Source of the DNA: a virus
Virus record (IMG/VR): IMGVR_UViG_3300030430_000981
Location: 5,007-33,232 of that record
Reading direction: 5' to 3' (one strand)
DNA: 28,226 bases
In this document: piece by piece, positions 22,001-28,226 of the stretch
How the letters are laid out: the number at the start of each line of letters is the position of its first letter
Position numbering within the stretch: position 1 is the first letter of the stretch
Notes under the pieces: generated by a model
What the model was told of the DNA's origin: nothing
The model's input: only the letters and a program-made list of their open reading frames with translations
The model's database searches: none
Position numbers and translations under genes: made by a program

Positions 22001-23094
22001 TGGAGACCCAACTTTTTAACCCTGACGAAACACTAGACGATAAGATAAAAACAGCTATTTCTTCGTTTATAAATGAGTCAAATATCAAAAACATTAAGGA
22101 TGGGGTTGTTATAAAAAATCTAAATACACAAAAACAACAAGCTTTAGATAGTCAGGCTGCTATACAAAATGACTACAATCAGGCCACTGCTGATTTTTCT
22201 GAAGCCATAGAAAATGACCCGGACGCTGCTATATTAAAAGATCTTTTATATGTAGCTAAAGATTCAGTTGATAGTAACGGTGTAAATGGTTTTATGGCAG
22301 TGCCGCCATATTCCAGAGACAAGGATTTTTATGAATTTTTTGCACGGTCAATGATCAAAGAAGCGGAAGATTTAGGTCTGGATGGTGTTATATTCCCTGA
22401 TTCACACTACATACTGCAAAGACCGGGAAGAGATGCGGGTCCAGTTCAATTAAAGAACTACGGAGAGCACATCGACACAGGTCTAAAACAATTTACTGAA
22501 GCCGAAGGTGTGGTTGTTGATCCAGTAAACGCTGGACTTCCTGAAGCGCAAAGACAGCCGTTTAGACCTACACCAGAAGTAGAGTTAAAAAATCACAGGA
22601 ATGATCCAAATCCAATTTTGTTTAGGAAGTTGAATGCTAGCGGTATTCCAACTGGTGAAGTCGTCAAAGACTTTCCTGTAAGAGGAATTGATGTTCGTAA
22701 TCCTGATGTTATGGATCAATTACAGCCAGTTTTAGATGATCAAGAAGCTGCCAAGAATGTACGCAGAGAAGCGGATAAGGATCTAAAACGATTAAACAAG
22801 GAACTTGAGCGGGAACGAAGAAAACAGAACCCTGATATTGACCGCGTACAAGAACTAGAAGAAAGCATAGAGGACGCAGTAACGGTGGCAGGAGAGGCCG
22901 CTGCCGATGAAGCGCAGGCAATGCGCGATGTTACCGCGAAGAAAAGGGATCTCCGCGAAGAATACTCAAGTCCGCTGCGTGTAGTTAGGTTCAGTAACAG
23001 AGACAATCAGCTTACAGCACAACGTCCCATTAGACGCGCAGCGGGTGGTATGGTAAGATCTGGCATTGGCGCTATGGCTAGGGAAGTGCTGTAA
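19015..23094 (+). CDS. Giant virion-region protein (1359 aa), possible ejection/polyvalent protein
   Basis: A 1359-aa protein between terminase and portal. Residues ~80-125 are hydrophobic and Ala/Gly-rich (GIALGLTTDIVGLAGDLPALLL), as in phage internal or pilot proteins that enter membranes. A middle region holds GYFAHGRFGIATDVEDKRWMIIPEG, and near 1100 VPPYSRDKDFYEFFARSMIKEAEDLGLDGVIFP. Together these recall domains of large polyvalent phage proteins, with a similar HxRxxxR...EiQSD block, here altered to IPEGQGN. A likely coiled coil (about 1243-1315) precedes the C-terminal AAGGMVRSGIGAMAREVL. No enzymatic residues can be named. It is probably packaged in the virion and may be ejected; this is inference from position and composition. 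Confidence 0.75.
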   Translation: MARQPTSMVPVRYDTVLPVSRDQMSRDANAANMLSQLNDPEAFLGFGGRTPQEFLTPGLPSFARVTETPAEAAERRALAGDFATGIALGLTTDIVGLAGDLPALLLSDAPKFAAALVMGKSFDEMPSTVLDEGLNAIRDTIGSDALAGYLGVDEETLAKPGVTTGRLLSSIVDPVVLGRAIKGLVNIRKSRAETKEDPQEGIATLAPEVPEAPEEGIGSLSANQRREAALEIMANAGTQMGRLELERFIARANDARTEPDNTLLADFFGEEAGTRMNELLSAPGAQMDIGADFDVVGERAEELLQARLTNPTELEDIVAGNQFRFEGAEQLARQRARFGAMSDQELIEEYQTIIGAGTDITELEPQQATRLSEVLNEMAGRRGDELTRLTEEERLVNEQTAMEAFGPGLTGTAPSQKLTTATPAEGIDSLPLSLSQGLDDLRPLSGDDFETSLAGIGSLGEVNPVYAENALVIGGEADQFGGRVKHYTPAMQDFVRFTESDTFKTQASASGEITGQQVMSALTKNKESRDEIVGSEFERIMNAEPNKKYNKNQIIRLLTSVVPQTRTKTILNSNRPEAPFERGIPFADAQFTDLEKSIFENNGVTIFSNTSPTIDIPGFGRLKPKGIRGHDYYSAYPGYFAHGRFGIATDVEDKRWMIIPEGQGNMIGAVSSGNKVGYGRDRIYTKELKDRLDAYMDDNHGTDRLGRRSGGDEVKIPYTDEVHQYMLRIDNLKPKVMTEMSDLKRQVAEYEKAVADMESSPNSYVNPERITDRVSVAYDHDYPIQRALLEDDNFRAQIFARVDSGADGNNADMNAIEALITDKMDSMGIDLNPGQIDSLATNVRNIKRALDRNLEKARQGENPPDITSYNLAAHYTRRAAAEDSSRVFFRSMSAEEYLALTPSEQLRITVLDNAVANLKNYLSNYRQVEVMNDDKFVSFINDLDLTDLDLSDGDVRKRLVNDAFDALSENTKLRIGEVTKARQAEINNRVNLGVELETQLFNPDETLDDKIKTAISSFINESNIKNIKDGVVIKNLNTQKQQALDSQAAIQNDYNQATADFSEAIENDPDAAILKDLLYVAKDSVDSNGVNGFMAVPPYSRDKDFYEFFARSMIKEAEDLGLDGVIFPDSHYILQRPGRDAGPVQLKNYGEHIDTGLKQFTEAEGVVVDPVNAGLPEAQRQPFRPTPEVELKNHRNDPNPILFRKLNASGIPTGEVVKDFPVRGIDVRNPDVMDQLQPVLDDQEAAKNVRREADKDLKRLNKELERERRKQNPDIDRVQELEESIEDAVTVAGEAAADEAQAMRDVTAKKRDLREEYSSPLRVVRFSNRDNQLTAQRPIRRAAGGMVRSGIGAMAREVL

Positions 23095-23273
23095 TGATAA
23101 CTGGAAAATCTAAGACAAAAGTTAATAAGGTAGTCAAAAAACTTGAAAAGGCATCGAAGGCGCATGCTAGTCAAGCAAAGACACTATCTAAACTTGTTAA
23201 GAAAACAAACGGTGGTATGGTCAAGGGCTTCAGCCCGATTGCCCGTCCACAAAGATTTAAGGGTGTATTTTAA
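23094..23273 (+). CDS. Small basic 59-aa protein with GGMV C-terminal tail
   Basis: Starts and ends in TAATG overlaps with its neighbours (23092-23096 and 23271-23275). The first ~38 residues are a Lys-rich helix (MITGKSKTKVNKVVKKLEKA, then SKAHASQAKTLSKLVKK). The tail is NGGMVKGFSPIARPQRFKGVF. The GGMV motif is shared with the end of the 1359-aa protein and the FxGV ending with the 134-aa protein at 26682. It is probably a minor virion or scaffold-type protein, with the tail as a possible packaging or binding tag. Confidence 0.8.
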   Translation: MITGKSKTKVNKVVKKLEKASKAHASQAKTLSKLVKKTNGGMVKGFSPIARPQRFKGVF

Positions 23274-25678
23274 TGGCACTACCACCACAGATGGTTGACA
23301 TGGCTATGGGACCCGGCGGTCCCGGCATGACTGATGAACAATCAATGACCGAGGTTCAAGTACCGAATACGGACTTACCAGATCTTCCGCCCAACATCGA
23401 GTTGGTTGGCGCTGAAGAAATGCCCATGGAGATAGAGACGGAAGTCTATGATCACAACGCTAACTTAGCTGAGATCTTGGACGATTCGGACCTTGGCACT
23501 TTGTCCTCGGACCTTAGTACTAAGATTGACGAGGATAAGTCGTCGCGTGAAGATTGGGAGTCAGCCATTGCGAAGGGGCTGGGTCTGCTTGGTATTAATT
23601 ATGAAGAGCGCAACGAGCCGTTCATGGGTGCGTCTGGTGTGACACATCCGTTGTTGTCGGAAGCTGTGACGCAGTTTCAGGCACAGGCGTATCGTGAGAT
23701 GCTGCCACCGGGCGGTCCTGTAAAGACACAGATACTGGGGGCGCAGACACGCGAGTTGGAAGATCAGGCACAGCGTGTCAAGGACTACATGAATTATCAG
23801 ATTACGGAGATAATGGAAGAGTTTGATCAGGACACAGATCAAATGCTTTTTTATCTGCCGATTACTGGTTCTACCTTCAAGAAGGTGTACTTTGACCAAA
23901 CTAAACAACGTGCGGTATCAAAGTTTGTGCCTGCTGAAGATTTGGTTGTTCCGTATGCTGCTTCTGATTTACGCACTGCGGAGCGTTACACACACGTCTT
24001 CCGTATGACAGAGAACGAAATACGGAAGCTACAAGTTGCAGGGATATATAAAGATGTTGACTTGTCTCCAAACGAAGATGACGAAAGTGATTCAACGATC
24101 CGTGGAAAAGCTGACGAGATTCAAGGTTTGCGCCCGGGATACTCTGATGAACTGGTTACACTATATGAAGTCCATGTTGACCTTGACCTTGAGGGATTTG
24201 AGGATATGGATCCGCAAGGTCAAGCTACGGGTATCAAACTGCCGTATATTGTCACTATGGACGCAGATTCGGGCAAAATTCTTTCGGTAGTACGCAACTA
24301 TCGTGAGAACGATCCGATGCGCCGCAAGCGCGATTATTTTGTACACTACAAGTTTTTGCCGGGTCTGGGCTTTTATGGCTTTGGCCTGTTGCACATGATA
24401 GGGGGCTTGAGCCGTGCAGCAACTTCAATACTACGCCAGCTTATCGATGCAGGCACTTTGTCGAATTTACCGGGCGGTTTCAAAGCGCGTGGCGTCCGCA
24501 TCAGAAACAGCGATGACCCTGTTAACCCGGGCGAGTTCCGCGATCTTGATGTCCCCGGCGGTGATATTCGCAATGCTCTTATGCCACTCCCATACAAGGA
24601 GCCTTCTGGTACGTTGGCTCAACTACTCGGGGTGGTCGTTGATTCGGGTAGACGATTTGCACAAGTCGCAGACACAAAGGTCGCAGATGTCAACTCACAG
24701 GCTCCCGTGGGAACAACAGTGGCCCTGATTGAACAGGGTTCAAAAGTTATATCAAGCATACACAAGCGCCTGCACTATGCACAAAAATCAGAGTTCAGGA
24801 TGCTGTCTGAAATATTTGCTAACAATCCTATGCCGTACCCCTATCCTGTTGGGGGCAATGTGAACCCGCAGATCATGGCACAAGATTTTGACGGGCGTGT
24901 AGATATTCTTCCAGTCTCTGACCCGTCGATCTTTTCTATGGCACAACGTCTGTCACTGGCACAAACACAACTGCAACTGGCACAGGCTGCGCCACAGATG
25001 CACAATCTCTATGAAGCCTATCGTCGTATGTATGATGCGCTTGATGTCAAAAACATTGATAGTATTTTGCCACCACCACAGCCACCCGCACCAAAAGATC
25101 CGGCAACAGAAAACTCAGAAGCCATGAAGGGCAAGCCGCCGCAGGCATTCCCGCAACAGGATCACCGCGCACACATTCGTGTACACGCGGCGCTGTTGCA
25201 GTCACCTGCACTGGCAGCGAACCCGCAGGCTTTCTTGGCGTTGCAATCACATGTGCAGGATCACGTCTCTATGTTTGCGCGTGATATTGTGCAGGAAGTG
25301 TTTAGAAAAGGTATCGAACAAGCACAAGCTGATGGCGAACCTATTCCACAGATTGATCCAAACGCGGTGGAAGCTATGGTTGCACAGCAGATTGCAGAAA
25401 CACTAGAACAGCTTGCACCTATGTTGATGCCTGCACAGCAGGGAGATCCGCTGGTAGCGATCCGTCAGCAGGAGTTGCAGAACGATGCGATGGAAATTCA
25501 GCGCAAGATGAGCAACGATGTGATGGACTATCAAATCGATCAGGCCAAGATCACTCAGGCTATGCAGCTTGCACAACAGCGCATGTCTGTGCAGCGTGAT
25601 ATTGCCGATCAAAGAAACGATGTCAACGTATACCGCATTAACACACAAGCTGACTTAGCAAGGAACCGCAGACAATGA
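23273..25678 (+). CDS. Portal protein
   Basis: An 801-aa head-tail connector. After an acidic N-terminus (to ~70), the family pattern is clear: SREDWESAIAKGLGLLGINYEERNEPFMGASGVTHPLLSEAVTQFQAQAYREMLP, then EEFDQDTDQMLFYLPITGSTFKKVYFD and FVPAEDLVVPYAASDLRTAERYTHVFRM. The C-terminal ~200 residues are Gln/Ala-rich and helical, forming the barrel or tunnel-side region. It forms the dodecameric portal through which DNA is packaged. Large size suits podo- or siphovirus portals of the P22-like type. A four-unit heptamer array encodes part of the acidic N-terminus (DLGTLSSDLST). Confidence 0.93.
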   Translation: MALPPQMVDMAMGPGGPGMTDEQSMTEVQVPNTDLPDLPPNIELVGAEEMPMEIETEVYDHNANLAEILDDSDLGTLSSDLSTKIDEDKSSREDWESAIAKGLGLLGINYEERNEPFMGASGVTHPLLSEAVTQFQAQAYREMLPPGGPVKTQILGAQTRELEDQAQRVKDYMNYQITEIMEEFDQDTDQMLFYLPITGSTFKKVYFDQTKQRAVSKFVPAEDLVVPYAASDLRTAERYTHVFRMTENEIRKLQVAGIYKDVDLSPNEDDESDSTIRGKADEIQGLRPGYSDELVTLYEVHVDLDLEGFEDMDPQGQATGIKLPYIVTMDADSGKILSVVRNYRENDPMRRKRDYFVHYKFLPGLGFYGFGLLHMIGGLSRAATSILRQLIDAGTLSNLPGGFKARGVRIRNSDDPVNPGEFRDLDVPGGDIRNALMPLPYKEPSGTLAQLLGVVVDSGRRFAQVADTKVADVNSQAPVGTTVALIEQGSKVISSIHKRLHYAQKSEFRMLSEIFANNPMPYPYPVGGNVNPQIMAQDFDGRVDILPVSDPSIFSMAQRLSLAQTQLQLAQAAPQMHNLYEAYRRMYDALDVKNIDSILPPPQPPAPKDPATENSEAMKGKPPQAFPQQDHRAHIRVHAALLQSPALAANPQAFLALQSHVQDHVSMFARDIVQEVFRKGIEQAQADGEPIPQIDPNAVEAMVAQQIAETLEQLAPMLMPAQQGDPLVAIRQQELQNDAMEIQRKMSNDVMDYQIDQAKITQAMQLAQQRMSVQRDIADQRNDVNVYRINTQADLARNRRQ
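23488..23515 (+). repeat. Heptamer repeat array inside the portal gene
   Basis: Four consecutive units in register (GGACCTT 23488, GGCACTT 23495, TGTCCTC 23502, GGACCTT 23509). They encode the variable acidic segment DLGTLSSDL before the conserved portal domain. The clearest coding example of the family. Confidence 0.65.
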
Positions 25679-25770
25679 TTAAATGGTTAAAGAATTTTTG
25701 GTTATGTAAGTTTGGTGATCTATCTGAACACAGAAAGCACACAACTAAGTATGAAGATTTGTGTATGTAA
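25675..25770 (+). CDS. Tiny 31-aa protein
   Basis: Reads MIKWLKNFWLCKFGDLSEHR and ends YEDLCM. The start overlaps the portal stop (ATGA at 25675-25678) and the stop overlaps the next ATG (TAATG at 25768-25772). The amphipathic, aromatic N-terminus could bind membrane. It is short, but the coupling on both sides supports it as a translated frame. Confidence 0.6.
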   Translation: MIKWLKNFWLCKFGDLSEHRKHTTKYEDLCM

Positions 25771-25973
25771 TGTTCAAGCTAATAGTCATCGCTTGCAGTG
25801 TTGTCGTTCCTACTGATTGCTACCAATATCACGATACCAGAGGCCCCTACGAAGACAGGAGCAGATGCATTAGTCGAGCTTATGATATGGGCAACGATAT
25901 AGCTCAATATAATAAAGGTAAGATTATGCCTAGATCATTTAACTGTGTAGCGCTGAATGGAACAAGACTATGA
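25770..25973 (+). CDS. Small Cys-rich DTRGPY protein, copy B
   Basis: A 67-aa protein from ATG 25770. The N-terminal signal-like segment is MFKLIVIACSVVV. C9, C17, C33 and C59 and the core D22-TRGPY-27 align without gaps to the product of 1006-1224. The stop overlaps the holin start (ATGA at 25970-25973). Probably exported, with two disulfides or a lipoprotein-like C9. Function unknown. Linkage to a holin suggests an envelope or lysis-related role (inference). Confidence 0.8.
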   Translation: MFKLIVIACSVVVPTDCYQYHDTRGPYEDRSRCISRAYDMGNDIAQYNKGKIMPRSFNCVALNGTRL

Positions 25974-26365
25974 TTCAAGCACTGATTGGACCAGTCACAG
26001 GACTGCTGGATAAATTTATCGAAGACAAAGACCAAAAGAACAAGTTGGCGCATGAAATCGCCACGATGGCTGAAAAGCAAATGCATGAAGCCAACATGGG
26101 TCAGATAGAAATAAACAAGGCCGAGGCCCAGCATCGTAGTATATTTGTGGCAGGGTGGAGACCCTTTCTTGGCTGGGGCCTAGCGTTTGCCATGATATGG
26201 CATTTCGTTTTTGCTCCCATGATTATTTTTGGTTTTGCCTATGCAGGCATGGAAGCACCAGAGCTACCTGCCTTTGATATGGATAGTTTGATGACTGTGC
26301 TGCTCGGGATGCTAGGACTTGGTGGTCTTAGGACTGTAGAGAAGGTTAAAGGCATAACAAAGTGA
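25970..26365 (+). CDS. Holin of the GTA (3TM) type
   Basis: A 131-aa protein. A helical, charged N-terminal half (residues 1-58, ending EINKAEAQHRS) is followed by FVAGWRPFLGWGLAFAMIWHFVFAPMIIFGFAYAG (about 59-93, two membrane segments) and a C-terminal LMTVLLGMLGLGGLRTVEKVKG (about 107-128). The WRPFLGW motif and the GMxGLGGxRTxEK ending are those of the 'holin of 3TMs, for gene-transfer release' family. It should make the lysis pore for an endolysin; the endolysin lies across the genome at 370-819. Confidence 0.88.
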   Translation: MIQALIGPVTGLLDKFIEDKDQKNKLAHEIATMAEKQMHEANMGQIEINKAEAQHRSIFVAGWRPFLGWGLAFAMIWHFVFAPMIIFGFAYAGMEAPELPAFDMDSLMTVLLGMLGLGGLRTVEKVKGITK

Positions 26366-26586
26366 TTACGGTAGAACAGTTTCTACGTTGGAAGGTTCTG
26401 CCTAGATTTATGATGTTGGTTAGTACGGCCATGTCGTGGCGATGCGCTGAATGGTTTATGGCTTTGGAAGATCCGACGGCGTCACAGTCTGCTTTTGTTA
26501 GCGTAGTTATGGGAGTAATGACTGGTGTCTTCGGAATCTGGATGGGACACGAACACAAAGACCACAAAGACCACAAAACAGAGTAG
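26362..26586 (+). CDS. Small membrane protein, possible antiholin or second holin
   Basis: A 74-aa protein from a GTG start overlapping the holin stop (GTGA at 26362-26365). Two hydrophobic segments (about 11-35 and 44-62; VLPRFMMLVSTAMSWRCAEWFM and AFVSVVMGVMTGVFGIWMG), then a His/Lys tail (HEHKDHKDHKTE) encoded by a 9-base tandem repeat. Position next to a holin suggests a lysis-timing role. Not recognised as a named family. Confidence 0.7.
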   Translation: MITVEQFLRWKVLPRFMMLVSTAMSWRCAEWFMALEDPTASQSAFVSVVMGVMTGVFGIWMGHEHKDHKDHKTE

Positions 26587-26713
26587 CCCCTGTGTTGGTA
26601 TTTGTGTACTTGACGAAGATCGTATAAGATGTATTGGCTGTGACAGGACAATAGAAGAGATAGTAAAATCAGGAGCGTGTTATGGTAAGGCCAAGAGTAA
26701 GTCAGTTCGCTGA
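26525..26713 (+). CDS. DUF1289-family Cys protein
   Basis: About 62 aa from a GTG inside the preceding gene. The first ~20 residues (TNTKTTKTTKQS) read the 9-base repeat in a second frame. The real domain is SPCVGICVLDEDRIRCIGCDRTIEEIVK, the DUF1289 signature with two Cys pairs (CxxxC...CxxC), probably metal-binding. The family is widespread in Proteobacteria and some of their phages; function unknown. It overlaps the next gene by 32 bases. The start is uncertain, because no ATG lies between the repeat and the domain. Confidence 0.75.
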   Translation: MSSESGWDTNTKTTKTTKQSSPCVGICVLDEDRIRCIGCDRTIEEIVKSGACYGKAKSKSVR

Positions 26714-27086
26714 TGATTTAAAAATTAGTAGGCCAAAAGCAAACAAGCTAATGAAGAAGGCTCGTGCTCGTAAGGATGGCGGGTCCGAAATACTAGATAG
26801 TTATTCTCCAGAGCTACGCAAAAGGATGCAACGCTTTGAGGATGCAGAACGTATATTCACCGAAGACACGAGGATAGGAACCATGTCTGAAGACAAGAAG
26901 AAAAAGATGAAGCTGCCTAAGTCCAAGAAAAAGATGTTGGATAAGATGCAGAGTGATGTAACTAAAAACCCCGGCACACTTTACGATGCTATGGAACAAG
27001 CTGATCTTGAGTTTGACGGTGTCGAAGAAAGATCACGCGGCGGCGGTATAGCTATTCAAGGTACAAAGTTCGTCGGAGTTAGATAA
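26682..27086 (+). CDS. Helical basic protein with GGG...FVGVR tail
   Basis: A 134-aa protein with a strong AGGAG RBS 7 bases upstream. The N-terminal segment (VSQFADDLKISRPKANKLMKKAR, 7-29) looks helix-turn-helix-like. The middle is Lys-rich and disordered-looking (EDKKKKMKLPKSKKKMLDKM), and the end is SRGGGIAIQGTKFVGVR. The tail resembles those of the 59-aa and 1359-aa proteins. It may be a DNA-binding or virion protein; not recognised. Stop and next start overlap (TAATG). Confidence 0.7.
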   Translation: MVRPRVSQFADDLKISRPKANKLMKKARARKDGGSEILDSYSPELRKRMQRFEDAERIFTEDTRIGTMSEDKKKKMKLPKSKKKMLDKMQSDVTKNPGTLYDAMEQADLEFDGVEERSRGGGIAIQGTKFVGVR

Positions 27087-28226
27087 TGCCTGATTATGGC
27101 GACGATAAAGGCTTTCAGGGATCTGGTAGCGGCGAAGCCTCTACAGGTGTCGGCGATAAAGACGCCGCAGATCGCTCCCGCGAACAGTTCAACAGAAATC
27201 GTCAAATAACAGACACTAACCCTTATGGCAATGAAGGGTTTTTTACTCGTGTGTTTGGTATTGATCCAAAAAATATTAGTTATGCTGGTAATTTTAGCAC
27301 TAATCCCAGTCAAGATTTAGCTATTAGAAAAGGCATAGCGGCAAATCAACTTGATAAATTTGTAAATCCCATGCGGGATTTAGGGCAGCGTCCCGGCACT
27401 GTAAGACCCGGTCTTAAAGCAGGCGACGAAACAGCTTTTGGTACTGTTGAGTCCCAATATACAGAACAAACCCCACAGCAAATGGCGGCTAGATTTGGTG
27501 CTGGGTTGCTTGGGGGGCCACTTTTTAGTGGTATCCTGTCACAAGTGGGCACTACGGAAAATGTAATTGCTGGTCTCTCTCCCGGTTTTGATCCACAAAA
27601 TCCCCGTGGACCTCAAGGTATATTGGGTCAAGCGGCTAGTCTTCTAACTGGTGGTGTGGATCCAATGCAGGCGGCAGCACAAGCGGCGGCAGGTATACAG
27701 AGCCTGAGAGATCGCTTTGCTCCAGACACACCTATGCCCGGAGTTATGCCTACGTCTCCACCAGATCGCCCCGCAAGAAATCCAGATTCGTTAGCAGGGT
27801 TTGAACAAAGATTTAACAGACCATCGGCAGGAGCAGGAGCACCTAGATCACAGGTTAACATGACAAGAACACGGGGACCGGGCGTTGAATCATTTTTTGC
27901 TGAATCAACAGAACAAAACCCTGTTCCTAGTGTTTCGATAAACAGTCCATCTACTGCGTTTAAGGAAGACTTAATGGATGCTTACTTAGATTCAAGAGAG
28001 AGACAAATGACGCCCACAGCGGAATTACGTCAAAGAAATGATCAGCGTTTTGGTAATAGACTTTCAAGTTCAACCATTGGTTTCCCTGACGTAAACAGAA
28101 GACGTGCAAGCACAGTAGACACAACTAATTTGTACGATCAAGGTGGGGGTATGTACAGAACTACACCTAAACAATCTGCATATGAAAAAGTGTTAGAAAT
28201 GATGGGCATAAGGCAAGGACGCAGAG
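27086..28226 (+). CDS. Low-complexity virion-region protein (3' end outside window)
   Basis: An open frame from ATG 27086 to the window end (at least 380 codons, no stop). It begins MPDYGDDKGFQGSGSGEAST and is rich in Gly, Pro, Gln and Asn, with a hydrophobic segment (ARFGAGLLGGPLFSGIL) at about 135-150 and Arg-rich polar stretches later (ELRQRNDQRFGNRLSS). A GGGMY segment lies near 353. Composition and place after the portal suggest an internal virion or tail-related protein. No family was recognised. An alternative is a scaffold-like protein. Confidence 0.75.
   Translation, partial: MPDYGDDKGFQGSGSGEASTGVGDKDAADRSREQFNRNRQITDTNPYGNEGFFTRVFGIDPKNISYAGNFSTNPSQDLAIRKGIAANQLDKFVNPMRDLGQRPGTVRPGLKAGDETAFGTVESQYTEQTPQQMAARFGAGLLGGPLFSGILSQVGTTENVIAGLSPGFDPQNPRGPQGILGQAASLLTGGVDPMQAAAQAAAGIQSLRDRFAPDTPMPGVMPTSPPDRPARNPDSLAGFEQRFNRPSAGAGAPRSQVNMTRTRGPGVESFFAESTEQNPVPSVSINSPSTAFKEDLMDAYLDSRERQMTPTAELRQRNDQRFGNRLSSSTIGFPDVNRRRASTVDTTNLYDQGGGMYRTTPKQSAYEKVLEMMGIRQGRR

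Noticed and set aside
24175-24195. GACCTT repeats in the portal gene near 24.18 kb as another heptamer locus
   Set aside because: The spacing is 6 bases, in frame with an Asp-Leu repeat, so protein coding explains it. The neighbouring AAGG words are not in 7-base register.
26117-26130. AAGGCCGAGGCCCA in the holin gene as a heptamer locus
   Set aside because: The second unit is one base out of register and the segment lies in a normal helical part of the holin. Likely chance.

Overview
The window is part of a tailed double-stranded DNA bacteriophage genome. The hallmark genes are terminase small and large subunits, a portal protein, a T4-type lysozyme, a GTA-type holin, a family A DNA polymerase, an archaeo-eukaryotic type primase and two helicases. 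I saw no integrase, tRNA, rRNA or CRISPR array. The small Cys-rich proteins, the DUF1289 protein, the GTA-like holin and the glycine-rich C-terminal tails resemble those of uncultivated marine phages of Proteobacteria. That host guess is inference, and the exact phage genus cannot be fixed from the window.

Layout. (1) 1-1075, rightward: the tail end of an upstream gene, a small membrane protein, lysozyme and a zinc-ribbon protein. (2) 8140-1006, leftward: a replication operon that starts with a 50-aa ribbon-helix-helix regulator. It continues with a conserved phage protein, an SSB-like protein, an AEP primase, an SF1 helicase, DUF6378, DNA polymerase A and a small exported-looking Cys protein. 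(3) 8211-8633: a lone rightward PD-(D/E)XK nuclease, divergent from the regulator and convergent with a SNF2-type helicase. (4) 14148-8536, leftward: about 17 small genes coupled by ATGA or TAATG overlaps, ending in the SNF2 helicase. (5) 14149-14415: an intergenic region with a good leftward promoter and an inverted cluster of GTTAC/GTAAC repeats. (6) 14416-15367, rightward: terminase small subunit and a VRR-NUC-like nuclease. (7) 17270-15410, leftward: four single genes separated by strong intrinsic terminators, GC-rich repeat arrays and promoter-like motifs, inserted between the terminase subunits. (8) 17525-28226, rightward: terminase large subunit, a 1359-aa virion-region protein, a 59-aa protein, portal, lysis/membrane genes, small proteins and a gene cut by the window end.

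How it works together. The leftward operons look early (regulation, replication, host take-over). The rightward blocks look late (packaging, virion, lysis). Expression is organised by divergent promoter regions near 8.15 kb and 14.3 kb and by bidirectional hairpins near 15.4 kb.

The most unusual features are the following. A degenerate tandem heptanucleotide repeat (about GGACCTT) is scattered through coding and non-coding DNA. A related TGCGAYC heptamer array sits next to terminators and has overwritten the 3' end of a nuclease gene. Two ungapped paralogs of a small DTRGPY Cys protein lie at opposite ends of the window. An autoregulatory-looking RHH operator overlaps the -10 of the replication operon. 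A leader before the primase gene could form mutually exclusive hairpins. No gene-free stretch exceeds 300 bases.
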